From assembly GCA_030247575.1 (NCBI GenBank), contig JAOTRV010000035.1:1-37612 (forward strand): a stretch of 37,612 nucleotides of DNA, read 5' to 3'. Position 1 is the stretch's first letter; each line of letters begins with the position of its first letter. The notes beneath the pieces are model-generated. The model saw only the letters and a list, made by a program, of their open reading frames with translations, was not told the DNA's origin and did not search any database. Shown one piece after another: positions 25,623 through 32,887 of the stretch. The position numbers and the translations under genes were made by a program. Source of the stretch: Sulfuritalea sp. GTDB taxonomy: Bacteria > Pseudomonadota > Gammaproteobacteria > Burkholderiales > Rhodocyclaceae.

Positions 25623-26603
25623 TCATAGCCACTCCAGTTCCCAGCGCACGCAGGGATCCAGCGCCGCGACGGCGCGCGCGGCGAAGGCCTGTACGGCCTC
25701 GCGGTCGTTGGCATCGCGCCCCGTGAGCCAGCCGGCCAGCGGGCCTTGCGGGTGGAAGTTCCACTCGGTCGGTGCGACGATGAAGTAGTCGGCAATCCGC
25801 TCGCCGTCGAGCGCGATTTCGTGCATCAGCAGGCCGCGTGCGGTTTCGACCAGCGCGCGCCCTCTTCCCGTGCCCGACTGCGCTGCACTTGCCGTACCGC
25901 CAGCGCCGACTTTCTCGGTGCCGCTTGCCCAGTCGCGCAACTCTCCGAGGCGTGCCAGCCAGCGCGCGGCAAACGCGGAGGTCGTCGCGGCGGTGGTCGC
26001 ACCCGTACCCGGATGCCGCCGCGCGATGGCTCCGGTTTCGGCCGCCGCGCCCTGCCAGTGCGGCATCCGGCAGAAATCCGCATCGAGCCGCGGCCAGCAG
26101 TCCAGCGAAGCCCTTGCATCCAGCGACGGCAAGAAGCGCGGCGCACTATCGCTGGCATCTTCCATTTCCGCCAATCGACGACACAAGGCTTCGATGCGCG
26201 CATCGTTCAGCAGCGCCGCCAGTTCGTCGCGTTGCCCCTTGCCTACCCAGCCCGCCGCCGCCACAAACTCCTCGCGCATCGCGGCATCGCCGAACTGCAC
26301 CGGCAGATCGAGCAGCCAGCGCCACAAATGCTCGCGCAGGGCTTCGCGCTGAATCGCGGGGTCGAGCTGCGCAGGGAAGTCGGTGCCGCGCGCGGCGGCC
26401 AGCGCCAGCGTCGCGGCCCGCCCCTGCGCCTGCCCGCACAAGGCGAACAGCAGGGGCACCAGGCGCACCGCGTCGTCGGCCGCACGGCCCCGCAGATAGG
26501 ACGCCACGGCCGGACGTTCGCTGGCGACGCGGACCTCGCTGATGCGGCCCCCGGTGCTGGCCAGCCGCAGCCTGACGCAGCCGGGATCGATGCCCTCGCT
26601 CAT
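25623..26603 (-). CDS. hupK: HupK-like [NiFe]-hydrogenase accessory protein
   Basis: 326 residues. The C-terminal segment LLMHEIALDGERIADYFIVA followed by PTEWNFHPQGPLAG and ALDPCVRWELEWL imitates the C-terminal metal-site region of [NiFe]-hydrogenase large subunits. It keeps only one Cys of the DPCxxCxxH site, as in HupK/HoxV-type assembly proteins. These are thought to help assemble the active-site iron-cyanide/CO group. The start at 26603 overlaps the kinase stop by four bases (ATGA). Residues 231-238 (KVGAGGTA) are encoded by a copy of the 24-bp dispersed repeat, in frame. No other hydrogenase gene lies in the window. Assignment is from motif recall, not from a search. Confidence 0.75.
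   Translation of the reverse strand: MSEGIDPGCVRLRLASTGGRISEVRVASERPAVASYLRGRAADDAVRLVPLLFALCGQAQGRAATLALAAARGTDFPAQLDPAIQREALREHLWRWLLDLPVQFGDAAMREEFVAAAGWVGKGQRDELAALLNDARIEALCRRLAEMEDASDSAPRFLPSLDARASLDCWPRLDADFCRMPHWQGAAAETGAIARRHPGTGATTAATTSAFAARWLARLGELRDWASGTEKVGAGGTASAAQSGTGRGRALVETARGLLMHEIALDGERIADYFIVAPTEWNFHPQGPLAGWLTGRDANDREAVQAFAARAVAALDPCVRWELEWL
25890..25913 (-). repeat. 24-bp dispersed repeat, copy 4, inside hupK
   Basis: Minus-strand copy with three differences from the consensus. It is read in frame as Lys-Val-Gly-Ala-Gly-Gly-Thr-Ala in the HupK-like protein, within a low-complexity stretch between two conserved-looking regions. Confidence 0.7.
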
Positions 26604-28009
26604 TTCTGCGCCAGCGGCAGGCGCAGGCTGAACAAGGCGCCGCCCTTGGGATGATTGCTCACCGTGAGCTTGCCGCCGTGACGCTCGACGATGCCGTAGC
26701 TGATCGCCAGGCCGAGGCCGGTGCCGCGCCCGACGGGCTTGGTGGTGAAGAAAGGATCGAACAGCTTGTCGAGGTTTTCGGCGGGAATGCCGGGGCCGCT
26801 GTCGCGGAAATCGATGACCGCAGCGCCGTCCTCGACGCGGCCGGATATCTCCAGCCGCCGTTCGCGTGCTTTCTCGGTGGCGTCCGCCGCGTTCTGCACC
26901 AGGTTCATCACCACCTGCTGCACCTGGCCGGCGGAACCCGGCACCTCGATAGCCTCGGGAAGGCTCAGGCTCACCTCGAATTGGTTCGCGGTGGCCTTGC
27001 ACACCCACTGCACGGCGCGCTGGATCACTTCGACCAGATCGAAGGGCTGCCGCTCGTCGCGGTCGGTCGCCGAGAAGCGCTTCAGCGCATCGACGATGTC
27101 GCGGGTGCGCTCGGCGCCTTCCACCGTACCGTCGATCAGCGAGGGCAAGTCGTCGAGCAGGCGGTCGATGCGCAGTTCGCGGCGCAGCGTTTCGCGCTCC
27201 TCGCGTGGGATATCGCCGTGGATCGCGGCAAGGTAGCGCGCAAGGCGGTCGGCATAGCGTTTCATCGCCACCGTGTTGCCGTAGACGAAGCTGATCGGAT
27301 TGTTCAGCTCGTGCGCGACGCCGGCCACCAGGCGGCCGAGCGAGGCCATCTTCTCGGAATGGATCAGCTGCTGCTGGGTGGTCTTGAGGTCTTCGTGGGC
27401 GCGGCGCAGGGCCTGGTAGGCGCGCCTCAGCTCGCCCACCGGGCGGCCGGTGATGACCAGGCCCAGCATCTTGCCGACGCCGTTGTAACGCGGCGTGCAG
27501 TTGAGCGACACGGGGATCGCGCTGCCGTTGGCCGCCTTGAGCTGCATCTCGATGTCTTCCACGGCATGACTGCCCTGGTCGGAGAGCAGGCGCCCGGCCT
27601 GCTCGCGCGACTCGCCGTCGGCGAACAAATCGAATATCGTCCGCCCGTAGAGCGAGGCCGCATCAATGCCGAGCAGCGAGGCCAGCGCTTCATTGACGCT
27701 CTCGATGACGCCGGCCCGGCTGCAGACGATCAGCAGGTCCGACATCGAGGTCAGCACCGAAGAAATGAACTGCTGGGTGTCTTCCAGCGTGGCATTCTTC
27801 TGCTCCAGCGCGACTTCGTACTGGAGCAGGTCGTTATAGACCTCGTCCATCTTGCGGATCACGTCGAGCCAGATGCCGTCCTCGGCCGAGGCGCCCGCCG
27901 CCGCCGCGAGCATTTCCACGGTCAGCACCGAGCGCGGTTCATCGGACGCGGCGCCCGAAGGCTTCTCGGCCCGGTCGGGCGGCGCGGCGGAACGGGATTC
28001 TTCGCTCAT
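26600..28009 (-). CDS. hupT: PAS-domain sensor histidine kinase, HupT/HoxJ-like
   Basis: 469 residues, no membrane segment. The N-terminal helix [20 protein letters not shown] is followed by a PAS domain at about 80-190 ([20 protein letters not shown]). The kinase core has His233 in [21 protein letters not shown]-box [18 protein letters not shown] and [20 protein letters not shown]. This N-terminal layout and the coupling to a hupK-like gene fit the HupT/HoxJ kinases, which receive the hydrogen signal from a regulatory hydrogenase. No HupUV/HoxBC or HupR gene is in the window. The ATG at 28009 begins the conserved-looking N-terminus, and an upstream in-frame start adds 15 residues. Kinase class is certain, the hydrogen-sensing role is inferred. 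Confidence 0.8.
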   Translation of the reverse strand: MSEESRSAAPPDRAEKPSGAASDEPRSVLTVEMLAAAAGASAEDGIWLDVIRKMDEVYNDLLQYEVALEQKNATLEDTQQFISSVLTSMSDLLIVCSRAGVIESVNEALASLLGIDAASLYGRTIFDLFADGESREQAGRLLSDQGSHAVEDIEMQLKAANGSAIPVSLNCTPRYNGVGKMLGLVITGRPVGELRRAYQALRRAHEDLKTTQQQLIHSEKMASLGRLVAGVAHELNNPISFVYGNTVAMKRYADRLARYLAAIHGDIPREERETLRRELRIDRLLDDLPSLIDGTVEGAERTRDIVDALKRFSATDRDERQPFDLVEVIQRAVQWVCKATANQFEVSLSLPEAIEVPGSAGQVQQVVMNLVQNAADATEKARERRLEISGRVEDGAAVIDFRDSGPGIPAENLDKLFDPFFTTKPVGRGTGLGLAISYGIVERHGGKLTVSNHPKGGALFSLRLPLAQK

Positions 28010-28072
28010 CGGTGAAATGTACCCTACCCTGTCTGCCGAGGGCAAACCTCTCACTGCCCGCGGCGCGCGGCG

Positions 28073-28504
28073 TCAGGCCAGCGGCCGATAAACCTTTTGG
28101 AATCGCGCGTTTTCCACCACCCCGAAGTCGCCCGGCGCGTATTGCAGCACCCAGTCCTGAGCCAGGCCCTGCAGCACATCGCCTCCGGAGCATCGGGCCA
28201 GCGTGAAGGCCTCGGCCATCTGCTTCGCCAGCACGGGCAGCGGCCTCGCCCGGTAGCGGCCGTCCTCGCCCGCCCCGAGCGGCGCCACGGGAAGGTACTT
28301 GGCGTCGAAGCGATCGCGGGAAACGCTCCAGCGATCGCCGGTGGAACCGGCAATCAGCGCATCGCCCGCCTGATAGCGATTGGGGCCTTCGCGGCTGGCC
28401 AGTTCGCCGGCGTTTGCGGCGAAGACGACATCGACGACTTCGTCCTTGACGAAAGACGCGGCCGCGGCGTCGACGGTGAGGTCGATATTCTTGAGTTCGA
28501 GCAT
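28073..28504 (-). CDS. PGDYG-domain protein
   Basis: 143 residues from ATG 28504. The C-terminal segment YAPGDFGVVENARFQKVYRP is a PGDYG-type motif (here PGDFG), and SRDRFDAKYLPVAPLGAG is another conserved-looking block. The N-terminus starts MLELKNIDLTVDAAAASFVK. No signal peptide or membrane segment is seen. Members of this small family have no established biochemical function. The gene is upstream of the hupT-like kinase on the same strand, with a 63-base gap, so co-transcription is possible. Confidence 0.72.
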   Translation of the reverse strand: MLELKNIDLTVDAAAASFVKDEVVDVVFAANAGELASREGPNRYQAGDALIAGSTGDRWSVSRDRFDAKYLPVAPLGAGEDGRYRARPLPVLAKQMAEAFTLARCSGGDVLQGLAQDWVLQYAPGDFGVVENARFQKVYRPLA

Positions 28505-28630
28505 GGCAGGACCGGAAAATGAGGGGCGCGGAAGTGTCTCACAATCGCGCCAGGCGATGAAGCAGCCCTTCTGCGCCGCGGCAAACAGGGGAGTTCCGGC
28601 TCCGGCGCAAATCTGGGTTAGGCTCACGGC

Positions 28631-28975
28631 ATGGATCTATTCGACCTCCTCGGCCTCATGCTGCTGGCCGCCATCGGCTGGCTCTGGCTCGACAGCCTCA
28701 AGGCGCGCGAAACGGCCGTCGCGGCGGCCAAGGCCGCTTGCAACTCGGAGCATCTGCTGCTGCTCGACGACACCGTCGCCATACGGCGGATCGGCCTGGG
28801 CCGCGACGGCGACGGCGCCATGCGCATCCGCCGCACCTACGACTTCGAGTACAGCGACACCGGCAACGACCGCAGCCCCGGCAGCCTCGCCATGCTCGGC
28901 AGCCGCGTGCTGGTGATCAAGCTCGGCCTGCCGGAGACGCCGGAAGGAAACGTGGTTCGCGGTCCCTGGCACTGA
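28631..28975 (+). CDS. DUF3301 small membrane-anchored protein
   Basis: 114 residues. One hydrophobic N-terminal segment (LLGLMLLAAIGWLWLDSL) is followed by a soluble part with LLLLDDTVAIRRIGLGRDGD, RIRRTYDFEYSDTGNDRSPG and GSRVLVIKLGLP. This is the usual DUF3301 layout: an anchor and a small beta-rich domain. Its function is unknown. It is divergent from the PGDYG gene, with 126 bases between them. The remaining ~130 bases to the toxin-antitoxin promoter hold no gene. Confidence 0.78.
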   Translation: MDLFDLLGLMLLAAIGWLWLDSLKARETAVAAAKAACNSEHLLLLDDTVAIRRIGLGRDGDGAMRIRRTYDFEYSDTGNDRSPGSLAMLGSRVLVIKLGLPETPEGNVVRGPWH

Positions 28976-29105
28976 ATCCGGAGCAGTGCCCCAGCCATCA
29001 CCGGCTGCATTCCGGTTTTGGAACTGCAACCGGCCTGCCGTCTCAGTGCGGCCATTTCCCGACGTTCCGTCACCCCACCCATTGACGCCACCAATACGTC
29101 ATTTG

Positions 29106-29153
29106 TACGGTTTGAATTGCGCGCCGTTTCGCAGTGAACTACAATGAACCGTA
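29106..29153 (+). promoter_or_regulatory. Promoter and candidate operator of the toxin-antitoxin pair
   Basis: TTGCGC (29117-29122) and TACAAT (29140-29145) are 17 bases apart and form a plausible sigma-70 promoter. They are bracketed by a perfect 7-base inverted repeat, TACGGTT (29106-29112) and AACCGTA (29147-29153). Such an arrangement suits autorepression by the ribbon-helix-helix antitoxin encoded downstream. That use is an inference. Confidence 0.5.
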
Positions 29154-29181
29154 TTTCTTCCGTAATGAAGGCGAGCCTGCC

Positions 29182-29469
29182 ATGTCTACTGTTGCCCAAG
29201 CCTACGAACGCATTGATTTGCGCACATCGCCGGAAATCAAGGAACTGATTGTCCGGGCGGCCTCTTCTGCAGGGATGTCGGTAAGCGCTTTCCTGCTCGG
29301 CACCGCCCAGGAACGAGCCAGGCAGATCCTGGCGGAGAAAGAGACGATCACTCTCACCTCCCGTGACTGGAACGCCTTTGCGAAAGCGCTGGACAATGCC
29401 GAGAAACCCAGGCCGAAGTTGTCCGCTGCAATGAAACGTCACCGCAATTGGCAGCAAGACAAGCGTTGA
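29182..29469 (+). CDS. DUF1778-family antitoxin (TacA-like)
   Basis: 95 residues from ATG 29182. The N-terminal ribbon-helix-helix region reads RIDLRTSPEIKELIVRAASS and GMSVSAFLLGTAQERA. The middle LTSRDWNAFAKALDNAEKPR and the C-terminal tail fit the toxin-binding part of DUF1778 antitoxins (Asp-Trp-x-Ala-Phe motif). It would bind the GNAT toxin and repress its own promoter. The upstream in-frame extension is rejected because it runs through the candidate promoter. Confidence 0.87.
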   Translation: MSTVAQAYERIDLRTSPEIKELIVRAASSAGMSVSAFLLGTAQERARQILAEKETITLTSRDWNAFAKALDNAEKPRPKLSAAMKRHRNWQQDKR

Positions 29470-29966
29470 CTTCCATTCCCTTGGTCAGCATCGAAGCGCT
29501 GGCGTCGGCTCATGACCGCCGCACATTTGCATGCGGTGTTGAAGCACTGGATGAATATCTTCGGCGGTTTGCTCGCCAGCATGCCGATGTCAATGTAAGC
29601 CGCACCTACGTTGCCGTGGCGGGTTCAACCGTTCGCGGTTTCTACAGCCTGGCCATGTCGGCCATCCGAAAGGAGAACCTGCCAGCCAAGCACCTGAACC
29701 GATTCCCCAACTTCCCGCTTCCGGTTGCACGCCTTGCTCGCCTGGCCGTTGAAATGCGCCATCAGAGGCAAGGACTGGGTGAGTTGCTGCTGGCGGATGC
29801 CTTGCAGCGTTGCCTGCGGCTTTCCGTCGAGATTGGAATGATTGGCGTCATTGTGGACGCCAAGGATGATCATGCGCGGGGCTGGTATGAACGCTATGAA
29901 TTCGAGCGGCTACCGGATTCGCCCTTGACATTGTGGTTACCCACAACAGCGATTGCCCGTCTATAG
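29466..29966 (+). CDS. GNAT-family toxin (TacT/AtaT-like acetyltransferase)
   Basis: 166 residues from the TTG at 29466, which overlaps the antitoxin stop (TTGA). A second TTG at 29448 would add six residues, and no ATG is available. The N-terminus DRRTFACGVEALDEYLRRFA and SRTYVAVAGSTVRGFYSLAM are typical of toxin GNATs. The acetyl-CoA site is MRHQRQGLGELLLADAL, and WYERYEFERLPDSPLTLWLP closes the fold. Such enzymes acetylate aminoacyl-tRNA and stop translation. The specific tRNA target is not predictable from sequence. Pairing with DUF1778 makes this a type II toxin-antitoxin system. Confidence 0.87.
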   Translation: MTSIPLVSIEALASAHDRRTFACGVEALDEYLRRFARQHADVNVSRTYVAVAGSTVRGFYSLAMSAIRKENLPAKHLNRFPNFPLPVARLARLAVEMRHQRQGLGELLLADALQRCLRLSVEIGMIGVIVDAKDDHARGWYERYEFERLPDSPLTLWLPTTAIARL

Positions 29967-30396
29967 GTAGTATTTGATGCCGGCGAGGATGGAAGAGGAC
30001 CGGTCCGCCTCGGGGAACAACTGCGAGTCGGCGGGGCGTTTGAGCCGGACCTCGAATCGTCGCAGTTCGGCCATAAAGGGACATTGGCGCCCCCAAAACC
30101 ATGAACTATTGAATGACCGCTTTGACCTGAACTCCTGATTTTGGACGCTTGGGGCCAGCGTCCGGAGTTGGAAGTGAAGCTGCCGTTCGAGGTTTGCCGG
30201 AAGAAAATTTGGCGCTCCATTTTCTGAGCGGCTGCTTCCAAAATAATTCACTGACTCGTCCGTGTCTTGAGTGGCCTGATGATGTTTTCATGACGATTGG
30301 CCGGTTTCAGATCCTAAAGCCGACCTTCCGGGCAAGAAATTCACGGCCGCTGCCGGCGCGCTCAAAAAGGTGGGATTTGCGATCAGAGCTGCTCTG
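29967..30396. other. Gene-free stretch with a possible gene remnant and degenerate repeats
   Basis: 430 bases without a convincing gene. On the minus strand 30060-29961 encodes ELRRFEVRLKRPADSQLFPE through ILAGIKYYL and a stop. This looks like the last strands of an outer-membrane barrel, without the rest of the gene, so it may be a decayed 3' end. Further right are segments such as ATGACCGCTTTGACC (near 30114), GGACGCTTGGGGCCAGCGTCC and ATTGGCCGGTTTCAG (near 30295), similar in flavour to stretches in the other gene-free regions. Confidence 0.35.
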
Positions 30397-31353
30397 TCAG
30401 CGTGCGATGGTTCCGGCATCCTTGTCAGCATTTGTCTTCAGCTTCTGCGCAATACCGACAAACTGATCAGGTGAAATCCCTTGAGTGAAAAGAAAAATAC
30501 TCGGCTTGATGGCCTTGTCGTAAGTCTGAAGCCCCGGCTTGCTCGCGTCCCGCATCGCTTGATAACCTTGGGCGCCAGCGAACGGCACCGCGACCACGAT
30601 AGCCGCCAGCGCGCCGAGAATGCGCGGTGACAAACGCACCGTCAGGCGCAGATGACGGTAGAGCATCCCAGCAAATACAGCCGCGAGGCAGAGCGCTCGA
30701 ACCAGATCGAACCCGCCAAGATCAAAAGAAAAGGCGAGATACCCTGTCAGTGTGTCGACGAGTAGAAATGCCGCACATCCCAGCAAAGCGACGATCCCAT
30801 GCGCCACATAATTCCATCGTCCATGCATTGTTCTGCAAACCAGTGCCCAGATACCCGCCCAAGCCAGCAGCCAGATGACAACCGGAACCGGCGCTGAGAG
30901 GATATTTGACGGGTCTGTATCGAAGGTGGTGACAAACCCGCCCCACGCCACAAGACCAACCACAAGTGCCGCCGCTGCCGCGAAGACCCGTGGCTGCCGA
31001 TCCCAGGTGCGCTGCGGCAAGGGCAATTCGGCTGGAACGAGTTGCCCCGGCAGACGGATACGCAGTTGACTCTGTCCGATGCGAAATACGTCATCGCCGT
31101 GGATTCGCGTCGTACTGATTCGTTCCGCATTACCAAGCCGGAGCGTGCCGTTGAGCGAACCGAGATCAACGGCTTCCAGCGCGCCGTCCTCGGCGATGCG
31201 AATTTCCAGGTGCTGCGCGGCGATGTGCTGGTCGTCGACGATCACATCCACGTCATAGCCGCGACCGATGCGGGCCGGCAACTTCTGGAGGGCGTGGCGG
31301 CGAAGCACATCGCCATTGCGGCCAAGCTCCTCGACGTAGACTAGGGTTTCCAT
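30397..31353 (-). CDS. FHA-domain membrane protein
   Basis: 318 residues. An N-terminal FHA domain at about 5-105 has the phosphopeptide-loop motifs IGRGYDVD, AAQHLEIRIAEDG and GSLNGTLRLGN. About five membrane segments follow (e.g. VFAAAAALVVGLVAWGGFV, VPVVIWLLAWAGIWALVC, GIVALLGCAAFLLVDTL, ALCLAAVFAGMLYRHL and ILGALAAIVVAVPFAG). A ~55-residue C-terminal tail completes the protein. FHA domains bind phosphothreonine, implying a Ser/Thr kinase, none of which is in the window. The start overlaps the end of the protease gene by 13 bases, so the two are co-translated. It is the last gene of the accessory cluster. Confidence 0.87.
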   Translation of the reverse strand: METLVYVEELGRNGDVLRRHALQKLPARIGRGYDVDVIVDDQHIAAQHLEIRIAEDGALEAVDLGSLNGTLRLGNAERISTTRIHGDDVFRIGQSQLRIRLPGQLVPAELPLPQRTWDRQPRVFAAAAALVVGLVAWGGFVTTFDTDPSNILSAPVPVVIWLLAWAGIWALVCRTMHGRWNYVAHGIVALLGCAAFLLVDTLTGYLAFSFDLGGFDLVRALCLAAVFAGMLYRHLRLTVRLSPRILGALAAIVVAVPFAGAQGYQAMRDASKPGLQTYDKAIKPSIFLFTQGISPDQFVGIAQKLKTNADKDAGTIAR

Positions 31354-32684
31354 GCGATGGCATCCATGAATCGGCGCACGAACGCCATGGATTCCGGATA
31401 ACCGAAACCATCAAGTGTGAGCGATGACAGCAATGCCTCGCCCGGGTCCGAGAGTGTCGTCAGTTTCAGATCCACATCGTAGAGCCCCTCGAACTTGCTG
31501 TAGCGGCGCAGGCAGAGCACCGCCTTGGCACGACCACCGGACAGCGCCACGATGCGGTCCTGACACGCCCAGCGCGTCTTATGGGTGCGACTGGTTGGCG
31601 AGGTGTCATCGCCCGGTTCCAGCAGCGATTCCTGAAGGCTGGCAAAGCGCAGGGCGCCAAGATCAGGCGCCCTGATGTGCCGATGGCTGAACGACCAGCT
31701 CCCAAGATAAAGGCCGTTGGCTACGTAACTTGCATCCTTGAAACGACAGCCATACTGCGCAACACGGTAGAGCTTGTCGGCTTCCTTCTCGTTCGTGCCA
31801 TAGCAGCGCGCAAATTTTCCTGGATCTGCGGGCGCCTGGACGCGTCCGAAAGGCTGGACAGGCAACGCTGCCGCCGAAAGCAATCCCAGTGTTTCAGTGG
31901 CGCTCAATTGCAGTTGGCGCGTGAGATCCAGTACCAGGTCCGCGGTCGTGGGTGCCTTCGTCTTCTGCGCCCGTTCGACGAGGGCAACGGCCTCTTTGGC
32001 GGGGACAACAAAGCTGATCAACTGGCTGCTGCGAAGGCTGGCAACGTTGACGCCAAAGACCCGACCAGCGGTGTCTACTGCAGGGCCGCCGCTCATTCCG
32101 GAATTCACCGGACCGGAAAAGTGAATCGCGCCCCGTGCCGAGTCTTCAGACAGTCCATTGACGATTCCCTCGGTGACTGTCAGCCCCTGGTTTTTTGGAA
32201 ACCCGATGGAAAAGCCGCGAGCACCCTTGTCCGGCACGCGCGGATCGAAGTCGAGACCCGGCATCGGACCAGTTTCGCCGCGGACGACAGCCAGGTCATG
32301 TACCACGTCGATGGCGACCACGGCCAGTGCTCCCTTCTTGCCGTCCTGCCGCAGGAACTCGAGGCGATAGCGGTCCGGATCCATGATGAAATCCGATACC
32401 ACGTGATAGTTGGTCAGAATCAGGTTGCCGGCGCCCACCGCGAATCCGCTGCCGTAACTGAAAGGTGAATCGCTGCCCAAGGGCAGGGTTCGCACCTGAA
32501 TCACGCTGGTTCGGACAGACTCGACGATGCTCTGCGCCTGGGTGGATAGCGGCGCACCACCGAGAGTGCCCCCTGGTGCGGCTATCGCGCGTTGCATTGG
32601 CAGGCAAAACAAATTAGGGATGAGAATCGTCACTATCGCGCCACGCCACAAGAGCGGTGCTGAAAGCAACCAGATTCGATGCAT
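31341..32684 (-). CDS. Exported trypsin-like (S1 family) serine protease
   Basis: 447 residues. The start at 32684 is set by a strong ribosome-binding site (GGGAGGAATTG). A 24-base longer frame exists but lacks one. A signal peptide or anchor ends near residue 35 (IAAPGG). The catalytic triad is His94 (TNYHVVSD), Asp130 (DVVHDLAVV) and Ser198 (NSGMSGGPAV), as in HtrA-type trypsin folds. No PDZ domain is seen. Instead about 220 C-terminal residues with several cysteines (ARCYG, QYGCRFKD, WACQDR, VLCLRRY) form an unrecognised domain, possibly disulfide-stabilised in the periplasm. The target is unknown. Overlap with the FHA gene suggests they work together. Confidence 0.87.
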   Translation of the reverse strand: MHRIWLLSAPLLWRGAIVTILIPNLFCLPMQRAIAAPGGTLGGAPLSTQAQSIVESVRTSVIQVRTLPLGSDSPFSYGSGFAVGAGNLILTNYHVVSDFIMDPDRYRLEFLRQDGKKGALAVVAIDVVHDLAVVRGETGPMPGLDFDPRVPDKGARGFSIGFPKNQGLTVTEGIVNGLSEDSARGAIHFSGPVNSGMSGGPAVDTAGRVFGVNVASLRSSQLISFVVPAKEAVALVERAQKTKAPTTADLVLDLTRQLQLSATETLGLLSAAALPVQPFGRVQAPADPGKFARCYGTNEKEADKLYRVAQYGCRFKDASYVANGLYLGSWSFSHRHIRAPDLGALRFASLQESLLEPGDDTSPTSRTHKTRWACQDRIVALSGGRAKAVLCLRRYSKFEGLYDVDLKLTTLSDPGEALLSSLTLDGFGYPESMAFVRRFMDAIAWKP

Positions 32685-32887
32685 CAATTCCTCCCGAAGC
32701 GACATCAATGAAATCTCATGAATTTTCAGACGGGTGCCCGGGGATCACGTTGGCTAGCAGGTCAGGTCAGTTGATCAATTCACCGGCAACAAATTCCGGT
32801 GGAAAGCAGACCCTCAGAACGGTTAAGTTGAGGCGACTGCGCCACTATTGGGATCCTGCACTTCATCTTGTCGGCATCCTTCCAACA

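Noticed and set aside
22593-25913. CRISPR array formed by the 24-bp repeat
   Set aside because: Only four copies, in both orientations and with irregular spacings of about 100 to 2200 bases. No cas gene is present.
30149-30466. Plus-strand frame of 105 codons before the FHA gene
   Set aside because: Overlaps the end of the FHA gene on the opposite strand, and has neither a ribosome-binding site nor recognisable features.
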